The notes beneath the pieces are model-generated. The model worked only from the letters and a program-made list of their open reading frames with translations. It was not told the DNA's origin and made no database searches. Shown one piece after another: positions 1-5,176 of a stretch of DNA of 6,256 nucleotides. The stretch is from Hyphomicrobiales bacterium (GTDB lineage Bacteria; Pseudomonadota; Alphaproteobacteria; Rhizobiales; Aestuariivirgaceae). The first letter of the stretch is position 1, and each line of letters starts with the position of its first letter. The position numbers and the translations under genes are program-made. The stretch is from positions 1 to 6,256 of the forward strand of contig JACMJT010000468.1 in the NCBI GenBank assembly GCA_014380505.1, in the 5' to 3' direction.

Positions 1-275
1 GGCGGTGATGGCTTGATGATGACCTGATATTGGTAATAGTGCTGGAGCCGGTTGGGGTTTTCGCCGTAGCGCCCGTCCTTGGGGCGGCGCGAGGGCTGCA
101 CATAGGCCGCTGCCCAGTGCCTTGGTCCAACAGCGCGCAAGGTTGTCGCCGGATGAAAGGTACCCGCTCCCACTTCCATGTCATAGGGCTGGAGAATGAC
201 GCAGCCCTTGCCACTCCAGTATTGATGGAGGGTCAGAATCAGATCCTGGAATGAGCCCCGGGGGTTGAGAGCCAT
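1..275 (-). CDS. glyQ: Glycine--tRNA ligase alpha subunit, N-terminal part (cut by left edge)
   Basis: Alpha subunit of the heterotetrameric (alpha2beta2) bacterial glycyl-tRNA synthetase, a cytoplasmic class II enzyme that activates glycine with ATP and charges tRNA-Gly. The first 91 residues are present, out of roughly 300 usual for the family. Family hallmarks are unmistakable: [19 protein letters not shown] at residues 20-38, [11 protein letters not shown] at 41-51, [19 protein letters not shown] at 58-76, then [14 protein letters not shown] to the edge. The ATG at 273-275 is chosen because an in-frame TAG lies two codons upstream and the N-terminus ([16 protein letters not shown]) matches the family. 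No good Shine-Dalgarno is visible. The gene lies 51 bases downstream of the pseudo-protease gene on the same strand, so it may be read through from upstream. The partner glyS would be expected beyond the left edge. Identification is secure. Confidence 0.97.
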   Translation of the reverse strand, partial: MALNPRGSFQDLILTLHQYWSGKGCVILQPYDMEVGAGTFHPATTLRAVGPRHWAAAYVQPSRRPKDGRYGENPNRLQHYYQYQVIIKPSP

Positions 276-326
276 GCGCTAGGCATTGCCGCAACATGCC
301 TTGGGGGTCAAGCTAAAGAGAAATTG

Positions 327-1439
327 CTATTCCTCGCAGGTGCATTCCGCCGTTTCATCGGCAACCACTTCGGTGGTTTCTTCCGTTTCTTCGGTTTCGG
401 ATGTCTCTTCCTCTTCCGGCTCTTCTTCCGCGACTTCGCCGCCGTTGGCCCATGACAAGATAGTCTCCGTGTGGGCGGCGTTCAGTTTCATCGCCCACCA
501 GGAATTTTGCTTGTCGTCCTGGGAGCCCGTGTGAATGCCGAGAAGCTGGCCCGGATCGCCTTCCTTCAGGCCTTTTTTGAAGAGGGGCGCTCCCATCATG
601 GTGACGACCGTGGCGCCCTTGCCGGGACAGCGATAAAAATAGGCATTCTGTTCATTGGCATCGATTGTACAGGTGCTTTCCCACAGGGTGCTCTTCGGCA
701 CTTCGGCGAAGGGATAGCCGGTCACCGTCAACTTCTTCACGTTTTCGGATCCCTCAACGGGGCCGAAGCCGAACCAGCCCATCTGGTCGCCGGGCTTGCC
801 TTCCAGTTCGATGAGCGCGAAGGCCAAGGTGAGGTCACCCGTGTCCTGAAAACCCTTGGGCATCCACACATTCTTCCACTTGAATGTGCCCGCTGGCGCC
901 TCGTTTCCATTGAGGGCGGGAACGAAATCCAGATTGTCGTAGAATTTCTTGGTTTGCAGATTATAGACGCACCAGGGCGATGTGAGCACATAGTTGTTCA
1001 TGACAAGGGTGCCGGTACAGCCGGACATGATCATCCCCATGCTCGCATAGGGCGATACCAGGGTATTTTTGATCTGCACGAGCTTGCCCTTGAGGGGCTT
1101 GGGCACCATTGCCTTCCCGGATTTCAACATCATTTGCAGTTTCGCGGGCACGGGAACCACCGTGTCCTGGCCATCGCGGCCGTGCCTGATGCCGGACAAT
1201 CCATCGATCAGCGCATCGGAGGTAATGGGTGCTGCCTGTTCAAGGCTTTTGGGCGCCCGCATGGCGCCGGAGGTCAGACTCGCGCCAACATCGATGACAT
1301 CGGCGGATTTTGCGGTATCGCCCGAACCTAATTTCGCGCTGGCGCCGTTGCGGTTCAGAAGTTCGGCGGAGGAAGCTGCGCCCGCGGCCAAAGCCAGCGT
1401 CAGTGCAGTGCAGATGATAGCTGAGGATTTGCGAATCAT
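327..1439 (-). CDS. Exported V8/trypsin-like serine protease homologue with all catalytic residues replaced (pseudo-protease)
   Basis: A 370-residue exported protein with the serine-protease (S1/V8-like) fold but apparently no catalytic machinery. Residues 1-25 are a Sec signal peptide (basic MIRK, hydrophobic core, likely cleavage after ASSA). Residues 26-115 are a linker without recognisable domain. The protease-like domain spans about 116-332. SGCTGTLVMNNYVLTSPWC (139-157) corresponds to the usual C-S/T-G-T-L-V...L-T-A-A-H-C, with Trp156 in place of His. AFALIEL (206-212) corresponds to D-[YF]-A-L-I-x-L, with Ala206 in place of Asp. TMMGAPLF (280-287) corresponds to G-[ND]-S-G-[SA]-P-L, with Met282 in place of Ser. 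Fold markers are kept: FVPALNGN (162-169), GWFGFG (221-226), VTGYPF (239-244), LLGIHTG (299-305). Cys141/157 and Cys257/271 could form disulfides. Residues 336-370 are Glu/Thr-rich and end CTCEE. A GTG five codons upstream is open, but GAAAGGA six bases before the ATG fixes the start. Role is unknown; binding or scaffolding is inference. Confidence 0.9.
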   Translation of the reverse strand: MIRKSSAIICTALTLALAAGAASSAELLNRNGASAKLGSGDTAKSADVIDVGASLTSGAMRAPKSLEQAAPITSDALIDGLSGIRHGRDGQDTVVPVPAKLQMMLKSGKAMVPKPLKGKLVQIKNTLVSPYASMGMIMSGCTGTLVMNNYVLTSPWCVYNLQTKKFYDNLDFVPALNGNEAPAGTFKWKNVWMPKGFQDTGDLTLAFALIELEGKPGDQMGWFGFGPVEGSENVKKLTVTGYPFAEVPKSTLWESTCTIDANEQNAYFYRCPGKGATVVTMMGAPLFKKGLKEGDPGQLLGIHTGSQDDKQNSWWAMKLNAAHTETILSWANGGEVAEEEPEEEETSETEETEETTEVVADETAECTCEE

Positions 1440-1445
1440 GGACCG

Positions 1446-1452
1446 TCCTTTC
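1446..1452 (-). promoter_or_regulatory. Ribosome binding site of the pseudo-protease gene
   Basis: GAAAGGA on the minus strand, six bases before the ATG at 1437-1439. It overlaps the alternative in-frame GTG at 1452-1454, which therefore is unlikely to be the start: using it would place the Shine-Dalgarno inside the coding region and add MKGRS before the basic signal-peptide N-terminus. Confidence 0.75.
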
Positions 1453-1495
1453 ACAGATGCCCCCTGTCAAAGTGCGGCGCCACTAAATCACGTAA

Positions 1496-1514
1496 GCCTT
1501 GGCGAAAACAAGGC
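1496..1514 (-). other. Small stem-loop between the membrane-protein gene and the pseudo-protease gene
   Basis: GCCTTG (1496-1501) and CAAGGC (1509-1514) form a 6-bp stem with a 7-base loop, just after the TAG of the small membrane-protein gene. In the minus-strand transcript it is followed by TTACGTGATTTAG, so there is no true U-tract. It could be a weak or partial terminator or an mRNA-stabilising hairpin. The pseudo-protease start is 57 bases further on, so a separate promoter for it could lie in this 85-base gap, but I cannot point to convincing -35/-10 boxes. Confidence 0.3.
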
Positions 1515-1524
1515 CCGGTTGCGG

Positions 1525-1704
1525 CTATTGTTCGGGATAATAAATTCCCGTGCGTGGATCCTGAGCGAGCCTGGTCACTTTCCGCGCCGGTTGCTCAGAC
1601 TTCGCCCGCACCTTGGCAGCTTTCAGTCCGCCGATCATGAATCTGAGCATCTGCAGCGTGAGCAGGCTCACGGCAAGGACGGTCACAAGCTTCAAAAGAA
1701 ACAT
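1525..1704 (-). CDS. Small single-span membrane protein of unknown function (59 aa)
   Basis: Residues 1-26 form a hydrophobic helix (MFLLKLVTVLAVSLLTLQML and onward), followed by a basic linker (KAAKVRAKSEQPARK, about 28-42) and a conserved-looking C-terminal motif, RLAQDPRTGIYYPEQ. This suggests an inner-membrane anchor with a short cytoplasmic tail. Two ATGs compete. The one at 1717-1719 overlaps the S49 peptidase stop as ATGA. The one at 1702-1704 has a perfect AAGGAG six bases upstream and opens directly on the membrane helix, so I prefer it. The 11-base gap to the peptidase gene implies co-transcription and probably translational coupling. Short membrane proteins between the S49 peptidase and glyQ occur in rhizobial relatives, as far as I recall. 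The DPxTGxYxP tail resembles the DPVCGTYVP-like end of some small PP0621-type proteins, but without the Cys. Function unknown. Confidence 0.75.
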   Translation of the reverse strand: MFLLKLVTVLAVSLLTLQMLRFMIGGLKAAKVRAKSEQPARKVTRLAQDPRTGIYYPEQ

Positions 1705-1710
1705 GCCAAT

Positions 1711-1716
1711 CTCCTT
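1711..1716 (-). promoter_or_regulatory. Strong ribosome binding site deciding the start of the small membrane-protein gene
   Basis: AAGGAG on the minus strand, immediately after the ATGA overlap that ends the S49 peptidase gene and six bases before the ATG at 1702-1704. Its position favours the inner ATG (59 aa) over the overlapping one (64 aa). Confidence 0.75.
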
Positions 1717-2555
1717 CATAATCCGAAACGCGCCCACAGTGCGCGCGCTTCCATTGCCTCCATGACGGACCCGGCGACATCGGTGCCGAATCCCAGCCGC
1801 TTCAGACCCCACCCGGACGCGGGTGATATGGTCCTGACCACGACCTTATCGCCAAACTTGCGCTGCAATACGTCATGAAGATGGCCGATGCCGTCGATAA
1901 GTCCAAGCTCCAGCGCCTGGCGACCCGTCCAGAAGGCGCCTGAGAACAACTCCTTCTCCTCGCCCGTGAGCTTACCTGCCCGGCGCGCCCGCACGAGCGA
2001 TTTGAAGGATTCGTGCACATCGGCCTGCAGCGCCAGTAGCCGTTTCACATCTTCCTTCTTCTCCGGCTGAAAAGGATCGAGGATGGCCTTGTTGTCGCCC
2101 GCCGTATGGACGCGCCGCTCGATGCCGAGTTTTTCGATGGCGTCGACGAAGCCGAAGCCCGCCGCGATCACCCCGATCGAGCCCACGATGGAACTGTCAT
2201 CGGCATAGATTTCATCTGCAGCGCAGGCAATCCAATAGCCGCCGGAGGCCGCCACGTCCTCGCAGAAGGCATAGACGGGAATCTTGTGCTTTTCAGCCAG
2301 CGCCCTGATGCGCTTATGGATGAGCGCCGCCTGGACGGCGGAGCCGCCGGGCGAGTTGATCGACAGCGCCACGCCGGCGATGCCTTTCCGCGAAAAGGCC
2401 CGGTCCAGAACCTCCTCGCTATCCTTGGCGGTGATCGCGGCTCTGAGCGGCGTGCCGACGCCAATGGCGCCGTGCAGGCGCACGTGATGGATCACGGGAA
2501 CCGACTTGCGGAAGCGGAGCGGAATAAACCGTGCGAGGAAGGATTGTTTGGCCAT
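1716..2555 (-). CDS. S49 family peptidase (SppA/SohB-like), catalytic dyad intact
   Basis: A 279-residue, single-domain member of the ClpP/crotonase-fold signal-peptide-peptidase family, which cleaves remnant signal peptides or membrane-associated proteins. NSPGG (67-71) forms the oxyanion region. VAASGGYWIA (101-110) carries the nucleophile Ser104, and AGDNKAILDPFQP (152-164) carries the general-base Lys156. SSIVGSIGVI (121-130) is another family block. FSGAFWTGRQALELGLIDGIG (204-224) is the conserved substrate-groove and oligomerisation region. Length fits the short SppA type rather than the doubled E. coli SppA of about 600 residues. Unlike many SppA proteins, there is no N-terminal membrane helix; the N-terminus is basic (RFIPLRFRKS), so the protein is probably cytoplasmic or peripheral. 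The ATG at 2553-2555 has no clear Shine-Dalgarno. It overlaps or nearly abuts the next small gene, implying an operon. A housekeeping quality-control role is the likely function. Confidence 0.95.
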   Translation of the reverse strand: MAKQSFLARFIPLRFRKSVPVIHHVRLHGAIGVGTPLRAAITAKDSEEVLDRAFSRKGIAGVALSINSPGGSAVQAALIHKRIRALAEKHKIPVYAFCEDVAASGGYWIACAADEIYADDSSIVGSIGVIAAGFGFVDAIEKLGIERRVHTAGDNKAILDPFQPEKKEDVKRLLALQADVHESFKSLVRARRAGKLTGEEKELFSGAFWTGRQALELGLIDGIGHLHDVLQRKFGDKVVVRTISPASGWGLKRLGFGTDVAGSVMEAMEARALWARFGL

Positions 2556-2564
2556 GGCCGCTGT

Positions 2565-2593
2565 TAGATAGGTGTTCCGCTTAGCCCAGGCAA
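2565..2593 (-). promoter_or_regulatory. Weak candidate promoter of the S49 peptidase operon
   Basis: Minus strand: TTGCCT (2593-2588) and TATCTA (2570-2565) separated by 17 bases, four and three matches to the sigma-70 hexamers. It sits only nine bases before the ATG, so transcription would begin almost at the start codon. That would agree with the missing Shine-Dalgarno, but the match is weak and could be chance. Confidence 0.25.
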
Positions 2594-2789
2594 GTTTTCA
2601 GGGCTTCTGCCTGTCGCCCTTGCATTGGACGCAAGTGCCCTTGTGATTTTATGCATGGAGGTTTTGCAGGGAGTAACGGCTATGGCTCGATTTCCCGCCG
2701 CTGCGGAGGAAGCATTACAGGTGTTCCCCAGGTTCCCAAAGCGATGAGTGTCGCCGATCTTCGGCTCTCGAAGGCGCACTCACTTTCTG

Positions 2790-2842
2790 CCTTCTCCCGT
2801 GCCGTGAGGCATGGGAGAAGGTGGCCGAAGGCCGGATGAGGG
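2790..2842. repeat. Palindromic interspersed repeat of the rhizobial/alphaproteobacterial intergenic type
   Basis: Arms CCTTCTCCCGTGCC (2790-2803) and GGCATGGGAGAAGG (2808-2821) pair over 14 positions around a GTGA loop. The only imperfection is 2799/2812, a G-U wobble in a plus-strand transcript. A second small palindrome follows, GGCC-GAA-GGCC (2823-2833), and then GGATGAGGG (2834-2842). The string GGGAGAAGGTGGCC...GGCCGGATGAGGG is, from memory, a recurrent intergenic sequence in Rhizobium, Bradyrhizobium and relatives, similar to the mosaic (RIME-like) elements. It lies downstream of the methyltransferase gene, where such repeats commonly sit, and may help end or stabilise the transcript. 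Only one copy is seen here, so repeat status depends on the genome. Confidence 0.65.
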
Positions 2843-2879
2843 CCCTTGCGGTGCTTGATTCAATCGAGAGCGGTTTGCT

Positions 2880-3701
2880 CTAGCGCAAGCGCCAGGCCAT
2901 GCCGTCGCGGAGGATGGAATTGGCCTCGGAGGTGAATTGCGAATTCTGGTCGTGGAGCACCAGGCCGGGGAGAAGCTGCATCGGCGCCTTGGAGCCCTTG
3001 ACGCCCTGGACGATCACGCGCGAGGCGGCGGTGCCGTCGCGGGCATAGAGGGGGGCGATGCGGATGTCGCCGAAACGGTCTTCCATCACATTCAAAATCT
3101 TGCCCAGGGTTTCCGCCCGGTGGACAATGGTGACGGTGCCGCGCAGCGTCACCATGGTGTGCAACACCTTGATCCAGAGGTCGAGGTCGCCGGGGCCGAA
3201 GGCGTGAGCCTGGGCCTTAAGTATATTGGGCGAAGGCGTGCCCTTGCCGTCCTCGAAATAGGGCGGATTGGCAAACGCATGATTGAAGGAACCGTGGGAC
3301 GGCATGGACGCCAGGTCCTTGCGCAGCGCCTCCTTCACGTCGGCGTGGATCACCCGCAGGTTGCCGCCGAAGCCGTTGCGCTTGGCGTTCTCCTCGCAGA
3401 GCATGGCGTAGCGGGCCGCAACCTCGATCCCCGTGACATGAATGCCGGGATTGCGGGCCAGAGCGCAGAGGGCTGCGACGCCCGTGCCGATGCCCGCTTC
3501 ATAGATGCTTTCACCGGCCGCACAGGGAATGGTCGCCGCAAGGAAGACCGCGTCGATACCGGCGCGATAGCCCTTTTCCGGCTGCAGGACGCTTAGCTTG
3601 CCGCCAAGAAACATGTCCTCGGTCAAGGACGCGGGGATATGCCCGCCGGGTGGCGGCGGTGGCGGTGTTGCGGCCGAATAGACTTGGGCGCTCATCTGCA
3701 T
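2880..3701 (-). CDS. N6-adenine-type methyltransferase, tRNA1(Val) m6A37 methyltransferase-like (COG4123)
   Basis: A 273-residue, cytoplasmic, SAM-dependent Rossmann-fold methyltransferase. The N-terminal block LTEDMFLGGKLSVLQPEKGYRAGIDAVFLAA (26-56) is typical of the COG4123 (YfiC/TrmN6) family. YEAGIGTGVAALC (67-79) is SAM-binding motif I, Glu93 in GIEVAARYA is the acidic ribose-binding residue, and ADV (120-122) is the base-binding region. NPPYF (145-149) is motif IV, which marks amino-methylation of adenine. By homology the substrate is A37 of a tRNA, but the family includes uncharacterised members and the substrate is not proven. A six-proline run (13-18) near the N-terminus is probably disordered. 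Either ATG at 3701 or at 3695 could start the protein; neither has a good ribosome site. The gene begins nine bases after the DUF2007 stop, so the two are almost certainly co-transcribed. Confidence 0.92.
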   Translation of the reverse strand: MQMSAQVYSAATPPPPPPGGHIPASLTEDMFLGGKLSVLQPEKGYRAGIDAVFLAATIPCAAGESIYEAGIGTGVAALCALARNPGIHVTGIEVAARYAMLCEENAKRNGFGGNLRVIHADVKEALRKDLASMPSHGSFNHAFANPPYFEDGKGTPSPNILKAQAHAFGPGDLDLWIKVLHTMVTLRGTVTIVHRAETLGKILNVMEDRFGDIRIAPLYARDGTAASRVIVQGVKGSKAPMQLLPGLVLHDQNSQFTSEANSILRDGMAWRLR

Positions 3702-3710
3702 ATAAGCCCA

Positions 3711-3929
3711 TTATTGATCCGGGATGGTTAGCGATGCGTTACCAAGAATGCGGCGGGCCCGGCCAATGTCGTCCTCGTTTACCATCAGCCGCCGGGGAAT
3801 GGCGCCAATCGACCCCTCAACGGCGCTGGTATAGGCATCGAGCAGCACATGGTCCAAGCCATCCTCGGATAGCAGATGGGTCACATAGGACAGATAAACC
3901 AGGTCGTTGCTGCGCAGCAATTCTTTCAT
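3711..3929 (-). CDS. DUF2007 family small protein
   Basis: A 72-residue cytoplasmic protein of the DUF2007 family (called putative prokaryotic signal-transducing protein), with no established biochemical function. MKELLRSNDLVYLSYVTHLL opens it, followed by GLDHVLLDAYTSAVEGSIGAIPRRLMVNEDDIGRARRIL; the EGSIG...PRR.V..DD...A pattern is the family signature, a compact alpha/beta fold of the kind seen in ferredoxin-like small domains. The upstream ATG at 3966-3968 would add 13 atypical residues (MDSSRLCLHSECN), so the inner ATG is preferred on family grounds. A perfect 15-base palindrome lies two bases before this start. It is the first gene of a two-gene unit with the methyltransferase and is divergent from the polyprenyl synthase gene, an arrangement I recall as common in alphaproteobacteria. 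Confidence 0.9.
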   Translation of the reverse strand: MKELLRSNDLVYLSYVTHLLSEDGLDHVLLDAYTSAVEGSIGAIPRRLMVNEDDIGRARRILGNASLTIPDQ

Positions 3930-3931
3930 AT

Positions 3932-3946
3932 TGCACTCAGAGTGCA
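3932..3946. promoter_or_regulatory. Perfect 15-base palindrome upstream of DUF2007, candidate operator or mRNA hairpin
   Basis: TGCACTC (3932-3938), central A (3939), GAGTGCA (3940-3946): seven base pairs, no mismatch. In the minus-strand transcript it lies two bases before the DUF2007 ATG and covers the place where a Shine-Dalgarno would be. It could be a repressor site or a hairpin that hides the ribosome site. A chance palindrome cannot be excluded. Confidence 0.45.
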
Positions 3947-4077
3947 GGCAAAGGCGGCTGGAGTCCATGGCTGAAAGCGGTCATGATTGACGATTGCTTG
4001 GGGTGTTTGGCTCGCGGCAACCGGTCGCGCTGCCCCGGCCGTGCCTCGGCCCTATGTTCAGTCTCCAAACTGGCTTG

Positions 4078-4085
4078 AAAGGTGA
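4078..4085 (+). promoter_or_regulatory. Ribosome binding site of the polyprenyl synthase gene
   Basis: AAAGGTGA, a good complement to the 16S rRNA 3' end, five bases before the ATG at 4091. It includes the alternative in-frame GTG at 4082-4084, which is therefore rejected as a start. Confidence 0.75.
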
Positions 4086-4090
4086 CCCCC

Positions 4091-5110
4091 ATGGGCGTCG
4101 TCATTCCCTTCGAAGGTGCTGAAAACGAAAGACGCGCCAGCCTCGATCCGCTCGTGCGCCTGGTCCAGCCGGACATGGACCGGGTCAATGAAGCGATCAT
4201 GGCGCGGGCCCACAGCCATGTGGAATTGATCCCGGAGCTTGCGGGACATCTCATTAACTCCGGCGGCAAGCGCATCCGCCCCATGCTGACCATCGCCGCC
4301 GCGCGCATGTGCGGCTACCGAGGCGATCATCATCTGAAACTCGCCACCGCGGTTGAATTCATGCATACCGCGACGCTGCTCCATGACGACGTTGTCGATG
4401 AAAGCGACTTGCGGCGCGGCAAGGAAGCGGCCCGCGTCATCTGGGGCAATCAGGCCAGCGTGCTGGTGGGCGACTATCTGCTCGGCCAGGCCTTCAAGAT
4501 GATGGTGGAGACGGGTTCGCTCGAAGCCCTGCGCATTCTGGCCAACGCCGCCGCCGTCATTGCCGAAGGCGAAGTGCTGCAACTCTCCATGTCACAGGAT
4601 ACATCCACCACGGAGGATGCCTATCTCCAGGTGATCGGCGCCAAGACGGCGGCCCTGTTTTCGGCGGCAGCCGAAGTGGGCAGCGTCGTAGCCTCGCGTC
4701 CCCGCCCGGAACAGGCCGCACTTGAGTCATATGGACGCAATCTCGGCATCGCCTTCCAGTTGATCGACGACGCACTGGATTATTCGGGGTCCGAAGCGCT
4801 TCTCGGCAAGGGCGTGGGCGATGATTTCCGCGAACGCAAGATCACGCTGCCCGTCGTGCTCTCCTACCGGCGGGGTGCTCCGGAAGAGCGCGGCTTCTGG
4901 AAGCGCACCCTCGAGGAGGGTGATCAGGCGGCGGACGATCTCACCTACGCAAAAAAGCTGATGGAGCGCCATGGCGCCATCGCCGACACCATCGACCGCG
5001 CCACCCACTACGGTGATATCGCACGCGATGCGCTGGCGATTTTCCCGGACAGCGAATGGAAATCGGCGCTTTCGGAAGCCGTCGATTTCTGCGTGGCAAG
5101 GGCGTATTGA
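4091..5110 (+). CDS. ispB: Long-chain all-trans polyprenyl diphosphate synthase (octaprenyl/decaprenyl type)
   Basis: A 339-residue cytoplasmic trans-prenyltransferase that adds successive isopentenyl diphosphate units to an allylic primer, making the side chain of ubiquinone. GGKRIRP (58-64) binds diphosphate. LLHDDVVDE (96-104) is the first Asp-rich motif, Asp99/100/103. GDYLLGQAF (127-135) and GE...QL (160-165) are family blocks. KTAALFSAAAEVG (185-197) follows. FQLIDDALDY (222-231) is the second Asp-rich motif, Asp226/227/230. GDDFRERKITLP (243-254) is the C-terminal signature. The residues four and five before the first motif are small (Thr95, Ala94), which fits a long-chain product, but C40 versus C50 cannot be told; alphaproteobacteria often make Q10, in which case the name would be decaprenyl synthase. 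The ATG is fixed by AAAGGTGA upstream. This is the only plus-strand gene here, divergent from DUF2007 and convergent with the BA14K-like gene. Confidence 0.95.
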   Translation: MGVVIPFEGAENERRASLDPLVRLVQPDMDRVNEAIMARAHSHVELIPELAGHLINSGGKRIRPMLTIAAARMCGYRGDHHLKLATAVEFMHTATLLHDDVVDESDLRRGKEAARVIWGNQASVLVGDYLLGQAFKMMVETGSLEALRILANAAAVIAEGEVLQLSMSQDTSTTEDAYLQVIGAKTAALFSAAAEVGSVVASRPRPEQAALESYGRNLGIAFQLIDDALDYSGSEALLGKGVGDDFRERKITLPVVLSYRRGAPEERGFWKRTLEEGDQAADDLTYAKKLMERHGAIADTIDRATHYGDIARDALAIFPDSEWKSALSEAVDFCVARAY

Positions 5111-5117
5111 ATATAAG

Positions 5118-5157
5118 TCCATCAACCGGCGCTCTAGCGAACGCCGGTTCCGATGGA
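5118..5157. terminator. Strong hairpin between convergent genes, likely bidirectional terminator
   Basis: AACCGGCG (5124-5131) pairs perfectly with CGCCGGTT (5142-5149) around a 10-base loop. The stem extends with TCCATC (5118-5123) to GATGGA (5152-5157) past a two-base bulge (5150-5151), giving 14 base pairs. It starts eight bases after the polyprenyl synthase stop and lies 20 bases past the BA14K-like stop on the other strand. There is no U-tract on either side, so it is not a classic intrinsic terminator; it may block 3' exonucleases or work with Rho. Confidence 0.55.
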
Positions 5158-5176
5158 TGAGTTCAACCAACCGCTG

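Larger units (their letters stand above)
2556..2879. other. 324-base intergenic region between the methyltransferase and S49 peptidase genes
   Basis: No convincing gene. Short open frames on both strands give low-complexity or Arg/Ser-rich products with no recognisable motif or good start. It holds a palindromic repeat (2790-2842) close to the methyltransferase end. It also holds a weak candidate promoter close to the S49 gene (2565-2593) and a small stem, AGAGC-ggttt-GCTCT (2867-2881), at the methyltransferase stop, without a T-run. It most likely separates two transcription units. Confidence 0.6.
3930..4090. other. Divergent intergenic region (DUF2007 unit / polyprenyl synthase)
   Basis: 161 bases that must contain the promoters for both directions. 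Visible structure: the TGCACTC-A-GAGTGCA palindrome next to DUF2007, and a GGCCG-TGCCT-CGGCC stem (4037-4051) in the leader of the plus-strand gene. No confident -35/-10 pair was found on either strand; TATGTT at 4053-4058 is a possible plus-strand -10 without a good -35. Confidence 0.5.

Noticed and set aside
282..300. GGCAT...ATGCC small inverted repeat before glyQ as a regulatory leader
   Set aside because: Only five base pairs, no anti-terminator partner or T-box features. Probably chance.
471..1331. Long plus-strand open frame opposite the pseudo-protease gene
   Set aside because: It is antisense to a gene with signal peptide, ribosome site and family motifs. Its product is His/Gly/Ala-rich with no motif, as expected for an antisense frame in GC-rich DNA.
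1465..1475. TTGACA on the minus strand before the pseudo-protease gene, as a -35 box
   Set aside because: The place 17 bases downstream is occupied by the ribosome site and start region and has no -10-like sequence.
1069..1878. Plus-strand open frame spanning the antisense of the pseudo-protease, small membrane-protein and S49 genes
   Set aside because: It crosses two genuine gene boundaries on the other strand, has no ribosome site and encodes a low-information Arg/Ser/Pro-rich product.
2564..2779. Minus-strand 71-codon frame in the large intergenic region
   Set aside because: No ribosome site, no motif, and it ends against the S49 start region. Composition does not resemble a protein family I know.
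2937..3596. Plus-strand 219-codon frame opposite the methyltransferase
   Set aside because: It is a shadow of a gene with SAM-binding and NPPY motifs on the minus strand.
4030..4058. CTGCCC - 17 bases - TATGTT as promoter of the polyprenyl synthase gene
   Set aside because: The -10 part is fair but the -35 part matches only three of six positions, and a GC-rich stem fills the spacer. Not strong enough to annotate.
4058..4582. Minus-strand 174-codon frame opposite the polyprenyl synthase
   Set aside because: It is antisense to both the first Asp-rich motif and GGKRIRP of a secure gene; no independent signal.
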